A stretch of DNA of 64,000 bases, from the NCBI RefSeq assembly GCF_007830735.1, contig NZ_VLLN01000011.1, forward strand, positions 1-64,000. The letters are read 5' to 3'. The position numbers and the translations under genes are program-made. Position 1 is the stretch's first letter, and each line of letters starts with the position of its first letter. The notes under the pieces were generated by a model. It had not been told where the DNA came from. It worked only from the letters and a program-made list of their open reading frames with translations, and searched no databases. The stretch is from Geobacter argillaceus (GTDB lineage Bacteria; Desulfobacterota; Desulfuromonadia; Geobacterales; DSM-12255). Positions 42,249-50,544 of the stretch are shown one piece after another.

Positions 42249-43502
42249 CTATAGTTCGGCGAGTGCCTCGCTAAAGTCTTCGATGATGTCGCCGCTCTCT
42301 TCGATCCCCACCGACACCCGGATCATCTCCTCGGTCACCCCCATCAGCGCCTTCACCTCCGGGGTATAGTCGCAGCAGATGGTGCTGGCGGGATGGATGA
42401 CCAGCGTCTTGGTATCCCCGATGTTGGCCAGATTCTTTGCCAGTTGCAGGCTGTTGATCAGGCGGAACGCGCTCTCCCTGTTTGACAGGCCGAAGGTGAG
42501 GATGCCGCCGAACCGGCTGCCGAACTGCCGCGCCGCGACCTCGTGAAAGGGGGAGTCCGTAAGGCCGGGATAGTTTACCCAGCGCACCTTAGGGTTACCG
42601 GCCAGGAACTGGGCCAGCTTCAGGGCGTTACAGCAGTGGCGTTCCATCCTCAGGGCCAGGGTTTCGAGCCCTTCGGCGAACAGGAACGAATTCATCGGCG
42701 CCGCGCAGGCCCCGAAATCCTTGTGGATCAGCTTGCGACTGCGGGCGGTAAAGGCCAAGTTCCGGTATTTCTTGTAAAACGACGCGAAGTGCGGAAATTT
42801 GTCGCTCTGCCAGTCGAAGGTGCCGCAATCGACGATGGCGCCGCCGATGGAGTTGGCGGTACCGTTGATATATTTGCTGGTGGAGTGGATGATGATGTCC
42901 GCTCCCAGTTCCTTCATCCGTGCCAGATACGGGGTGGAGATGGTGGCATCGACCACCAGCGGGATACCGTGTTTGCGGGCAATGCCTGCTATGGCCGCCA
43001 CATCCGGTACGTCCATCTTGGGATTGCCGATGGTTTCGATGAAGATCAGACGTGTCGCCCCGTTGATGGCCCCGCTGAGCGCTGTCAGATCGGTCGGGTC
43101 GACGAAGCGGGTGGTCACCCCGTAGTTGGACAACGTGTCCCGGAAAAGGGAAAAGGTACCACCAAATACGGACGATGAGGAGAGAATTTCGTCACCGCTC
43201 CGGACAATGGTCATGATGGCGGTGGTGATGGCAGCCATGCCCGAGGCGGTCACAATGGTGGCGATTCCGTCCTCGATGACCGTAAGCCTCCGTTCGAGGC
43301 TTTCCGTGGTGGGGTTGCCGATGCGGGTATATACCTGGCCGATCGCTCTCCCGCGGAAGATGTCTTCCAGCGCTTCCGCCGTTTCGTGGGCGAATGCCGT
43401 CGCCTGGACGATCGGTACCTTGGTGGCACCGGCCGGGCCGGGGGTCGTGCCGCCGTGGACGAGCAGGGTGTCGAATTTGAGTCGCCTGGCTGTCTCTTGC
43501 AT
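42249..43502 (-). CDS. metY: O-acetylhomoserine sulfhydrylase (PLP enzyme)
   Basis: A 417-residue cystathionine-synthase-family enzyme making homocysteine from O-acetylhomoserine. The PLP lysine is Lys210 in IIIHSTSKYINGT; YTRIGNPT and VTASGMAAI form the cofactor pocket. It is first in the hcy operon. In Wolinella MetY uses HcyS thiocarboxylate rather than free sulfide, and the neighbouring genes predict the same here. Ribosome site GGGAGAG precedes the ATG. About 380 bases of shared intergenic region lie upstream. Confidence 0.93.
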   Translation of the reverse strand: MQETARRLKFDTLLVHGGTTPGPAGATKVPIVQATAFAHETAEALEDIFRGRAIGQVYTRIGNPTTESLERRLTVIEDGIATIVTASGMAAITTAIMTIVRSGDEILSSSSVFGGTFSLFRDTLSNYGVTTRFVDPTDLTALSGAINGATRLIFIETIGNPKMDVPDVAAIAGIARKHGIPLVVDATISTPYLARMKELGADIIIHSTSKYINGTANSIGGAIVDCGTFDWQSDKFPHFASFYKKYRNLAFTARSRKLIHKDFGACAAPMNSFLFAEGLETLALRMERHCCNALKLAQFLAGNPKVRWVNYPGLTDSPFHEVAARQFGSRFGGILTFGLSNRESAFRLINSLQLAKNLANIGDTKTLVIHPASTICCDYTPEVKALMGVTEEMIRVSVGIEESGDIIEDFSEALAEL

Positions 43503-43606
43503 ATACTCTCCCTGTTCAGTAGAGATTTAACCGTTACACGGTTTCTTCGCACAGCCCGCACTGGCACAGCATAAAGTCTAATCTGCATAACAATGCTGTT
43601 GGTTGA

Positions 43607-43635
43607 AAAATAGATAAACTCATCAAGTTTGTCAA
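43607..43635 (-). promoter_or_regulatory. metY: Sigma-70 promoter of the metY operon with internal palindrome
   Basis: On the minus strand TTGACA (43635-43630) and TATTTT (43612-43607) are 17 bases apart, a near-consensus promoter. The spacer contains the palindrome AAACT-CATCA-AGTTT (43616-43630 on the + strand), placed where a repressor would block polymerase. The leader to the metY ATG is about 100 bases. Confidence 0.7.
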
Positions 43636-43717
43636 GAAATAAAATTAAGATAAAAGCAGTGTATTAGTAGGTAATATACATCTGCGTCGCAAATTGCTGT
43701 TCTCGGTAACCGGGTGT

Positions 43718-43747
43718 AGAATATTCTCTGCCTGAACGGAATATTCT
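43718..43747 (+). promoter_or_regulatory. Paired AGAATATTCT palindromes upstream of the HMA operon
   Basis: AGAATATTCT (43718-43727) and GGAATATTCT (43738-43747) are exactly 20 bases apart, two helical turns. The same palindrome is found before cusC (50418) and before the gene at 56880. Further downstream, TTTGGCC at 43778 with AGGCT is similar to a sigma-54 promoter but one base short in spacing. Confidence 0.62.
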
Positions 43748-43883
43748 GTACTTGATTGAACCGTTCCTGCCATTCATTTGGCCTGCCCAGGCTATAGATG
43801 GTGTGATATCGGTGTGTTATGGTCGTGGCCGGGTTTGGCACGAGACTTGAACAAGTTGATGCTGTCATAGAGGGAGGTTTGTC

Positions 43884-44312
43884 ATGCGCGTAAAAAATAT
43901 CATTACCACTCTGCTTCTCGTAGCGGTCGTTACCTTGCTGACAGTTCTCGCCTTTCGCGTCAGGGTCGGCGCTACGGCCGATTCCGTAGCTGTTCTGAGG
44001 ACGAGCGGTATGACCTGCGGCAGTTGCTCCACCAAGATCTCAAAAGCCCTTGAGTCTCTGAAGGGGGTCGCGGTCACCGAGGTGGACGTGGATGGTGGTT
44101 GGGTCATTGTTGGCTACGATACGAAGACGGTCAGGCCGGAAGCCTTGGCCGAGAAGGTCAGCACTACCGGTTTCGGCAGTAACCTGTATACTGTCGTGAC
44201 CCCGGAGCAGTTCAAGCAGATAACCGGTAGGGATATTGGGCAGAATGCCATAGTGTCATCGGGATGCTGTGGCAAAAAAGGCGGCGGTTGCGGCGGGAAC
44301 AAGCAAAACTGA
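43884..44312 (+). CDS. Membrane-anchored HMA-domain metal-binding protein
   Basis: A 142-residue protein: an N-terminal hydrophobic anchor or signal (residues 6-25), then a heavy-metal-associated domain (residues 36-105) with the metal-binding CxxC as Cys45 and Cys48 in GMTCGSCSTKI. The tail is cysteine-rich (SGCCGKKGGGCGG). It resembles periplasmic copper- or mercury-binding HMA proteins such as MerP. First gene of an operon with a DUF2318 protein and an ABC exporter-type pair, and preceded by the Cus-type palindromes. Confidence 0.82.
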   Translation: MRVKNIITTLLLVAVVTLLTVLAFRVRVGATADSVAVLRTSGMTCGSCSTKISKALESLKGVAVTEVDVDGGWVIVGYDTKTVRPEALAEKVSTTGFGSNLYTVVTPEQFKQITGRDIGQNAIVSSGCCGKKGGGCGGNKQN

Positions 44313-44326
44313 TAGAGGAGACGGAA

Positions 44327-44800
44327 ATGGCATCGAACAATTCAAAACAGATCAGGTGGGGGGGGATCGTCATTGTGGCACTGTTGGTCGGGGTAACCAG
44401 CGTGTTCGCCTTTAGCTTCCCCGGCATGGGCAAGTATCAGAAGGCCAAGGTAGTCAACGGCGTGGTGACCATCCCGGTGGCAAAGGTTTCGGACGGAGCG
44501 GCACACTTCTACCGGTTTGCGGATGGGGGTAAGGATATCGGGTTCTTTCTCATCAAGGGGTCGGATGGAGCCCTTCACACTGCCTTCGACTCTTGCGATG
44601 TCTGCTTCAGGGAGAAGAAAGGATATGTCCAGCAGGGAGATTTCATGGTCTGCAAGAACTGCGGTAAGAGTTTTGCCACAACCAGGATAGGTCCCCATGC
44701 CGTCGGTGGTTGTAACCCCTCATACCTTGCCAGTTCCACAGAGGGTGGTAACGTCGTCATCAAGGCAACCGATCTGCAGGCCGGGGCCAAATACTTCTAG
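44327..44800 (+). CDS. DUF2318-family membrane-anchored protein
   Basis: A 157-residue protein with one N-terminal helix (IVIVALLVGVTSVFAFSFPG) and a periplasmic domain carrying the DUF2318 cysteines: FDSCDVCF and VCKNCGKSF, then GGCNPS. Such proteins occur with metal uptake or efflux transporters and are proposed to bind iron or copper. ATG 44327 has AGAGGAG upstream; the longer frame overlaps the HMA gene. It is 15 bases before the permease gene, so one operon. Confidence 0.8.
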   Translation: MASNNSKQIRWGGIVIVALLVGVTSVFAFSFPGMGKYQKAKVVNGVVTIPVAKVSDGAAHFYRFADGGKDIGFFLIKGSDGALHTAFDSCDVCFREKKGYVQQGDFMVCKNCGKSFATTRIGPHAVGGCNPSYLASSTEGGNVVIKATDLQAGAKYF

Positions 44801-44815
44801 AACGGGATCGACACC

Positions 44816-45976
44816 ATGAAGTTGCACACCATATCCATTAACAACCTGAAGCGGCGCAAGGCAAAGATGGCGTTTCTGACCATCGGCCTGATGGTCGGCA
44901 TCGCCACCATCGTTACCCTGGTGACCCTCACCGCTTCCATGTCCAGCGATATTGAACGCAAGATGGACGAGTTCGGCGCCAACATCCTCATTACCCCCCA
45001 GAGCAACGGTCTGTCCATGAACTACGGCGGCATCAGTCTGGGCGGGGTGACCTTTGACCAGCGTGAGATCCGGGAAGAGGATCTGGCCAGTATCAAGACC
45101 ATCAAGAACAGCAGGAACATCTCGGCCATTGCGCCAAAAGTACTGGGTGGCATCCGGATCGGCAGCCATGACGTGCTGCTGGTCGGGGTCAACTTTGACA
45201 GCGAACTGAAGATGAAGCAGTGGTGGAAGATCTTCGGCGATGCACCCAAGGGTGACAACGAGGTATTGCTGGGCAGCGATGCGTCAAAGGTGCTCAATGC
45301 CAGTTCAGGTGACAGCATCACGATAAAGGGCGAGCCCTTCAAAGTGGCCGGCATCCTGGACCAGACCGGCTCCCAGGACGATTCGCTGGTCTTTGCCCCG
45401 CTGCGAAAGGCGCAGAAACTGCTCGGCAAGGAAGGCAAAATCACCTTGGTAGAGGTGGCGGCGCTGTGCTCCGGCTGCCCCATCGGCGACATGGTCACCC
45501 AGATTGCGGAGAAGCTTCCCGATGCCAAGGTGTCGGCCATCCAGCAGGTGGTGGAAGGACGACTCAAGGCCCTGGACCAGTTCAAGCGCTTTTCCTATGC
45601 CATGGCCGGCGTGGTGGTCTTCATCGGTTCCCTGATCGTTTTCGTCACCATGATGGGGAGCGTCAACGAGCGCACCACGGAGATCGGTGTCTTCCGGGCC
45701 ATCGGTTTCAGGAAGAGCCACATCATGCGGATCATCCTGCTGGAAGCAGCCCTGGTAAGCCTGCTGGCCGGATTCCTGGGGTATGCCGCCGGCATGGGGG
45801 GCGCCAAGCTGGCCTTGCCGTTCATGGCGGAAAGCAAGACTGCCCACCTGGTCTGGGACACGACCGTGGCCTTCGGATCGATCGGTCTGGCCCTGACGTT
45901 GGGTCTCCTGGCGAGCCTCTATCCGGCGCTCCATGCCAGCAAGATGGACCCGACCGAAGCCCTGCGGGCTTTATAA
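44816..45976 (+). CDS. ABC transporter permease (FtsX/MacB type)
   Basis: A 386-residue permease with an N-terminal helix (MAFLTIGLMVGIATIVTLVT), a periplasmic MacB_PCD domain (residues 40-250) and three C-terminal helices with the FtsX signature (TTEIGVFRAIGFRKSHIM). A CSGC pair lies in the periplasmic part (ALCSGCPIGDMV), which could bind metal. With the next gene and DUF2318 it resembles the ABC part of the Campylobacter P19 iron region. Substrate unknown. Confidence 0.85.
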   Translation: MKLHTISINNLKRRKAKMAFLTIGLMVGIATIVTLVTLTASMSSDIERKMDEFGANILITPQSNGLSMNYGGISLGGVTFDQREIREEDLASIKTIKNSRNISAIAPKVLGGIRIGSHDVLLVGVNFDSELKMKQWWKIFGDAPKGDNEVLLGSDASKVLNASSGDSITIKGEPFKVAGILDQTGSQDDSLVFAPLRKAQKLLGKEGKITLVEVAALCSGCPIGDMVTQIAEKLPDAKVSAIQQVVEGRLKALDQFKRFSYAMAGVVVFIGSLIVFVTMMGSVNERTTEIGVFRAIGFRKSHIMRIILLEAALVSLLAGFLGYAAGMGGAKLALPFMAESKTAHLVWDTTVAFGSIGLALTLGLLASLYPALHASKMDPTEALRAL

Positions 45977-45988
45977 CACGAGGACACC

Positions 45989-46660
45989 ATGGCGCTCATT
46001 GAGATCAAAAACGTGAAGAAACACTACACCAGCGGTGATGATGTGGTAGAAGCATTGCGCGGCGTGGACATCAGCATAAAGGCAGGTGAATTCATCACCA
46101 TCATGGGACAGTCCGGTTCCGGCAAGAGCACCCTGCTGTCCGTCCTGGGCGGGATGAACCACCCCTCTGTGGGGGATGTCGAGATGGCCGGCGAAAAAGT
46201 GTACCAGCTCTCCAGTGAGAAACTGGCCGACTTCCGGGCACAGAATCTGGGTTTTGTCTTCCAGTCCTTCCACCTCATTCCGTATCTGACCGCCATCGAA
46301 AACGTCATGCTGCCGCTGGCCATCGTCAAGATGAGCACCTCGGCAAAAAAGAGTGCTGCACGTTCGGCCCTGGAGCGGGTTGGTCTCGGCGCCAAACTTG
46401 AACGGTTGCCCAACCAGCTCTCCGGCGGCGAACAGGAACGTGTGGCCATTGCCCGGGCCATCGTCAACAATCCCCACATCCTCCTGGCTGACGAGCCGAC
46501 CGGTAATCTGGATTCCAGGACCAGCGAAGAGGTCATGGCACTGTTCCGGGAACTGAACGATGCCGGCCAGACCGTGGTCATGGTGACGCACAACCAGGAA
46601 AACGGTGCCTACTCCGACAGAACCATTACCCTGAAGGACGGCATGGTGGTGAATGCCTAG
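45989..46660 (+). CDS. ABC transporter ATP-binding protein (LolD/MacB type)
   Basis: A 223-residue ATPase partner of the preceding permease. Walker [17 protein letters not shown] near residue 38, signature [15 protein letters not shown] near 145, Walker [14 protein letters not shown]. Together the pair forms a MacB-like mechanotransmission ABC system rather than a classical importer. The gene starts 12 bases after the permease stop. Confidence 0.9.
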   Translation: MALIEIKNVKKHYTSGDDVVEALRGVDISIKAGEFITIMGQSGSGKSTLLSVLGGMNHPSVGDVEMAGEKVYQLSSEKLADFRAQNLGFVFQSFHLIPYLTAIENVMLPLAIVKMSTSAKKSAARSALERVGLGAKLERLPNQLSGGEQERVAIARAIVNNPHILLADEPTGNLDSRTSEEVMALFRELNDAGQTVVMVTHNQENGAYSDRTITLKDGMVVNA

Positions 46661-46744
46661 TCGTGGCGACATATCAGGTAAGGATAAACCGGGAAACCTT
46701 ACAGCCGAATAGTGTCCAATTCTGAACAGATCAGGAGGTATTAA

Positions 46745-47149
46745 ATGGATGCAATGGACATTAGCGCTTCAGCCCTGACAGCGGAACGAACACGGATGAA
46801 CCAGATTTCGTCGAACCTTGCCAACGCAAACTCCACCAGGACTGCCGAAGGCGGACCGTACCGGCGCAAGGATGCGGTCTTTGCCACCATGCTGGATGAA
46901 GCCAACGCCAGGAAGAGCGGCGGGGTCGAGGTCGTAGCGGTCATTGAGGACCAGTCTGCTCCACGGCTCCAGTACGACCCCGGGCATCCCGACGCGGGAC
47001 CTGACGGTTATGTAGCCTATCCGAATGTTAATGTTGTTGAGGAAATGGCCGACATGATCTCCGCAACCAGAACGTATGAAGCGAACGTTACCGCCATGAA
47101 GGCGGGGATGGATATGCAGATGAAAACCCTGACGATTGGTTCAAAATAA
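46745..47149 (+). CDS. flgC: Flagellar basal-body rod protein FlgC, orphan copy
   Basis: A 134-residue rod protein with the FlgC N-terminus (ISASALTAERTRMNQISSNLANANSTRT) and the C-terminal helix (NVVEEMADMISATRTYEANV) of the flagellar rod/hook family. No other flagellar gene is nearby; flgB and fliE normally flank it. Good ribosome site AGGAGG. It may be an extra copy, or the remains of a displaced flagellar cluster. Whether it is assembled into a rod is not known. Confidence 0.9.
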   Translation: MDAMDISASALTAERTRMNQISSNLANANSTRTAEGGPYRRKDAVFATMLDEANARKSGGVEVVAVIEDQSAPRLQYDPGHPDAGPDGYVAYPNVNVVEEMADMISATRTYEANVTAMKAGMDMQMKTLTIGSK

Positions 47150-47320
47150 ACATCGCAACATTCCAACAGGAAAGGAAATGTCAATGTCTCAAATTTGTCA
47201 GTGGCAAAGTAGAACTTATGCAACCCGGTGACCCGGCAGGACCGGTAGAGATTGTTTCAACTGTTGACCAGTCCGAAGTCTAATCGCCCGGCATACAAAC
47301 TACGTGGAGGCTATTGACCA

Positions 47321-47674
47321 ATGGAAAAACGAAATTTTACCAGGGTCAAGCTGAACGCTGACGTCTCACTCGAATGCGATGGCTCCAGCCTCTCCGGTGA
47401 GGTAGATGATATCAGCCTCAAGGGGATGTACGTAAGGACATCGATGCTGGTCCCCTTGAGCAAACCTGTGCGTGTGACAGTGACTGACTACCCTTACGCC
47501 GACATAGGCTTGGATGCCCGGGTCATACGACTGGGTGGGAATGGTGTCGGACTGGAAATACATAAGATGACGGTGGAATCTTTTGTCAGGCTTCGCGACC
47601 TGATCATGCATCAAGCCGCCGACCCCGATGTGGTGATGAACGAGGTGTACAAGTTAGTGAGCTGTATAGTCTAG
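47321..47674 (+). CDS. PilZ-domain cyclic-di-GMP receptor
   Basis: A 117-residue single PilZ domain. The cyclic-di-GMP binding residues are in the N-terminal EKRNFTRVKLN (RxxxR type) and DDISLKGMYV (D/NxSxxG). It would bind cyclic-di-GMP and act on a partner, possibly motility given the flgC gene just upstream. Between the two genes (47150-47320) are only short frames with no recognisable product. ATG 47321 has GGAGG 13 bases upstream. Confidence 0.87.
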   Translation: MEKRNFTRVKLNADVSLECDGSSLSGEVDDISLKGMYVRTSMLVPLSKPVRVTVTDYPYADIGLDARVIRLGGNGVGLEIHKMTVESFVRLRDLIMHQAADPDVVMNEVYKLVSCIV

Positions 47675-47814
47675 AACAATCAGCATCGGCAATGGCTGTG
47701 ACTGCGATCCTCTTGCAATAATATATATTTTAAATTCGCCGGCACTTGCTTCATATACCTGCTTCTCGTGGAAGGGTATTCAGCTAGTCCATTCCGGAAT
47801 GCAACGAAGGAATC

Positions 47815-48906
47815 ATGGAAAAAACCTCGATAACCAGACCACTCATTCTGATTTTATTCATTGTTGGCATCAGCTTTCTCCACTATCTCACCCCGCTCCA
47901 TCTCCATTACCTGCACGACATCTTTCAACGCTGCTACTACCTGCCCATTATCCTGGCTGCACTCTGGTTCGGCTTTCGCGGCGGCTTGCTCTGCTCGATC
48001 ATTGTCAGCATCGTCTATGCCCCTCACATCCTGTTCCAGTGGGGCGGACACCTGACCGTGGAGATGGAGAAGTACCTGGAGATAGTTCTGTACAACATCG
48101 TCGGCGGCGTGACCGGTCTGCTGTCACAACGGGAGCGGGAGCGGACCGTGGAACTGCAGAAGACCGCCCGTGGGCTGGAAGAGTCATACCATAAGCTCCA
48201 GCAGCAGTCGGAACGGATCATAGCCGTAGAAGAACAGCTGCGCCGGGCTGAAAAACTGTCTACCCTGGGGGAGATGGCGGCGGTGCTGGCCCATGAGATC
48301 AGAAACCCTTTGGGCTCCATCCGTGGCACAGCAGAGATACTGAAGGACGATTACCAACCCGGCGATCCCAAGCTCGAATTTATCGATATCCAGATCAGGG
48401 AGACCGAGCGCCTGAACCGGGTGGTGGAGGATTTCCTCCGCATGGCCAAGCCGCAGCCGTCGGAGATGACCCGCTGCTCCCTGGTTGAAGAGCTTGAAAC
48501 CGTGGTGACGCTGGTTTCACGGGATGCCCAGGATCGGGGCGTCGCACTGCACCTGGAGCCATTTCCGGGCGAGGCGCTCGTCAGGGCAAACGGCGAAAAG
48601 CTGCGCCAGGCGTTTCTCAATATTGTCATCAACGCCCTCCAGGCGACCCCTGCACGCGGCAGTGTGGCGATCGCACTCCGGAAGGCGGACTCGGGCTTTG
48701 AGATCAGCTTCAGCGACAGCGGTAGCGGTATAGACGCCGAAGCTCAGGCAAAGATCTTCGAGCCTTTTTTTACCACCAAGCCGGATGGGACCGGCCTTGG
48801 GTTGGTCATTACCAAGAAGATCATCGAGGGGCATGGCGGTACCTTGACTGTGGAGAGCGAAACCGGGAAGGGGACGATGGTCACGGTACGACTGCCGGGG
48901 CAATAG
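47815..48906 (+). CDS. Membrane sensor histidine kinase
   Basis: A 363-residue inner-membrane kinase: four short hydrophobic segments in residues 8-100, a coiled coil (100-145), HisKA with the H box VLAHEIRNPLGSIRGTAEIL, and HATPase_c with NIVINALQA, DSGSGIDAEA and GTGLGLVITKKI. The periplasmic part is very small, so it may sense within the membrane. It lies 116 bases before an NtrC-type regulator and upstream of cusCBA, suggesting it senses copper or silver. Confidence 0.88.
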   Translation: MEKTSITRPLILILFIVGISFLHYLTPLHLHYLHDIFQRCYYLPIILAALWFGFRGGLLCSIIVSIVYAPHILFQWGGHLTVEMEKYLEIVLYNIVGGVTGLLSQRERERTVELQKTARGLEESYHKLQQQSERIIAVEEQLRRAEKLSTLGEMAAVLAHEIRNPLGSIRGTAEILKDDYQPGDPKLEFIDIQIRETERLNRVVEDFLRMAKPQPSEMTRCSLVEELETVVTLVSRDAQDRGVALHLEPFPGEALVRANGEKLRQAFLNIVINALQATPARGSVAIALRKADSGFEISFSDSGSGIDAEAQAKIFEPFFTTKPDGTGLGLVITKKIIEGHGGTLTVESETGKGTMVTVRLPGQ

Positions 48907-49022
48907 ACCCGGCAGGCTGCAGCGTAAAGCTGGTTACCTCGCTTCAGTACAGGCACCTCAAAGCCACGTTCGTGGCAGACATCGTCCCTATTGCACGTGA
49001 GCTGTTACCTTAAAGGAGCACC

Positions 49023-50393
49023 ATGAAACCGAAAATTCTGGTCATTGACGACGATGCATCGCTACGGAGGGTGCTTGAATACAACCTTCAGGAAGAGGGG
49101 TACGACGTTTCCACCGCCGAATCAGGCGAGGCCGGTTTACGCCTCTTCGCCGAGGAGAGGCCGTCGCTGGTTATCACCGACATGAAGATGTCCGGCATGG
49201 ACGGCATGCAGGTGCTGAAGTCGGTCAAGGAGCAGTCACCCGAGACCCTGGTCATCATTATCACCGCCTTCGGTGCAGTCGATATGGCCGTGGAGGCGAT
49301 GAAGCTGGGCGCCTACGACTACATCACCAAGCCTTTCAACCGCGAGGCGTTGCGTCTCACGGTACGCAAGGCGCTCCAGTTCACCGGGCTCAGCGAAGAG
49401 AACCGGCGCCTGAAAGATGAGCTGGCCGACCGGAGCGATTTCCAGACTATCATCGGCAATTCGTCGCAGATGGAAAAGGTGTTCGGGATCGTCCGCAAGG
49501 TTGCGGACACCGAGGCATCGGTGCTGATCACCGGCGAGTCCGGTACCGGCAAGGAGTTGGTAGCCAGGTCGATTCACGCCGCCAGTGCGCGCCGGGATGC
49601 GCCGTTCATTGCCATCAACTGTGCTGCTATTCCTCGCGACCTCCTGGAGAGCGAGCTGTTCGGGCACGTGAAGGGAGCGTTCACCGGTGCAATACGGGAC
49701 AAGACCGGCAAGTTCCAGCTGGCGGACGGTGGCACCCTGTTCCTCGACGAGGTGGGCGATCTGCCGTTAGAGCTCCAGCCAAAGCTTCTCCGGGCGCTGC
49801 AGGAAAAGGAGGTCGAGCCGGTGGGGGGGACGAGGGTCCAGAAACTGGATGTCCGCGTCGTGTCGGCCACCAACCTGGATATAGACCGGGCGATCGGGGA
49901 AGGTACCTTTCGGGAAGACCTGTATTACCGTCTGTCGGTCATCCCAATCCATCTCCCTCCTCTCCGTGAGAGGCGCGGCGACATCCCGCTGCTGATCAGG
50001 TACTTCTGCGCCAAGCACAACGGCGGGAAGGTTGTCTTCGACAAGGATGCGTTGGATGCGATGGTCAGGTATGCATGGCCCGGCAACGTCCGTGAACTGG
50101 AGAATACGGTGGAGAGGCTGCTCATCATGCGCAGCGGGGATACGATAACCGTTGGCGAACTGCCTGACAAGGTCCTTGCTGGGAATGTGCAGCAACAGCC
50201 CGGCGCTGCCATCGTCAGGCTCCCCGACGAGGGGTATTCGCTGGAGCAGTTGGAGCGGGAGGTCGTCGTTGACGCCCTGGAGCGTAACGGCTGGAACCAG
50301 GCAGCCGCTGCCCGGTTTCTGCGGATTCCCCGCCACACCCTCATTTACCGGCTGGAAAAATTCGGGATTTCTCTCCCAGATAAGAAGGGATGA
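49023..50393 (+). CDS. NtrC-family sigma-54 response regulator
   Basis: A 456-residue activator. Receiver domain with phosphoacceptor Asp53 (VITDMKMSGMDG); AAA+ domain from about residue 145 with Walker A GESGTGKELVARSI, the sigma-54 contact GAFTGA, and Walker B GGTLFLDEVGDL; C-terminal Fis-type HTH (RNGWNQAAAARFLRIPRHTL). Ribosome site AAAGGAG before ATG 49023. Likely activates the sigma-54 promoters before cusC and the gene at 56880 through the AGAATATTCT palindromes. Confidence 0.93.
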   Translation: MKPKILVIDDDASLRRVLEYNLQEEGYDVSTAESGEAGLRLFAEERPSLVITDMKMSGMDGMQVLKSVKEQSPETLVIIITAFGAVDMAVEAMKLGAYDYITKPFNREALRLTVRKALQFTGLSEENRRLKDELADRSDFQTIIGNSSQMEKVFGIVRKVADTEASVLITGESGTGKELVARSIHAASARRDAPFIAINCAAIPRDLLESELFGHVKGAFTGAIRDKTGKFQLADGGTLFLDEVGDLPLELQPKLLRALQEKEVEPVGGTRVQKLDVRVVSATNLDIDRAIGEGTFREDLYYRLSVIPIHLPPLRERRGDIPLLIRYFCAKHNGGKVVFDKDALDAMVRYAWPGNVRELENTVERLLIMRSGDTITVGELPDKVLAGNVQQQPGAAIVRLPDEGYSLEQLEREVVVDALERNGWNQAAAARFLRIPRHTLIYRLEKFGISLPDKKG

Positions 50394-50395
50394 TG

Positions 50396-50454
50396 GGGAA
50401 AATACTCCTCCCGGCGCAGAATATTCTGCAGGTAAAAGCTGGCTTTCACTATGC
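50396..50454 (+). promoter_or_regulatory. Sigma-54 promoter and palindromes of cusCBA
   Basis: A perfect 14-bp palindrome GCAGAATATTCTGC (50416-50429) has a degenerate copy 20 bases upstream (GGGAAAATACTCC, 50396-50408). A -24/-12 promoter follows: GG at 50441-50442 and GC at 50453-50454, with exactly ten bases between. The activator site is unusually close to the promoter. Confidence 0.65.
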
Positions 50455-50544
50455 TTTCAGAAAAAATCTTGTAAACTCAGATAGATATATTGGTGGCACA
50501 CCCTGTGAATACGTAGACTCAATTTAATTGATACAGAGGTTATA

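Larger units (their letters stand above)
43503..43883. other. Divergent intergenic region (metY and HMA operon)
   Basis: 381 bases without a gene. It holds the metY leader with hairpin AACCG-TTACA-CGGTT (43529-43543), the metY promoter (43607-43635), and two AGAATATTCT-type palindromes facing the metal operon (43718-43747). Short open frames are unsupported. Confidence 0.7.

Noticed and set aside
43778-43795. Sigma-54-like TTTGGCC...AGGCT before the HMA gene
   Set aside because: GG and GC are nine bases apart rather than ten, so it is noted as a near match only and not used to claim RpoN control of that operon.
47150-47320. Small frames between flgC and the PilZ gene (for example at 47218-47283)
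   Set aside because: About 20 residues each, no recognisable domain; they may be gene debris but nothing supports a gene.
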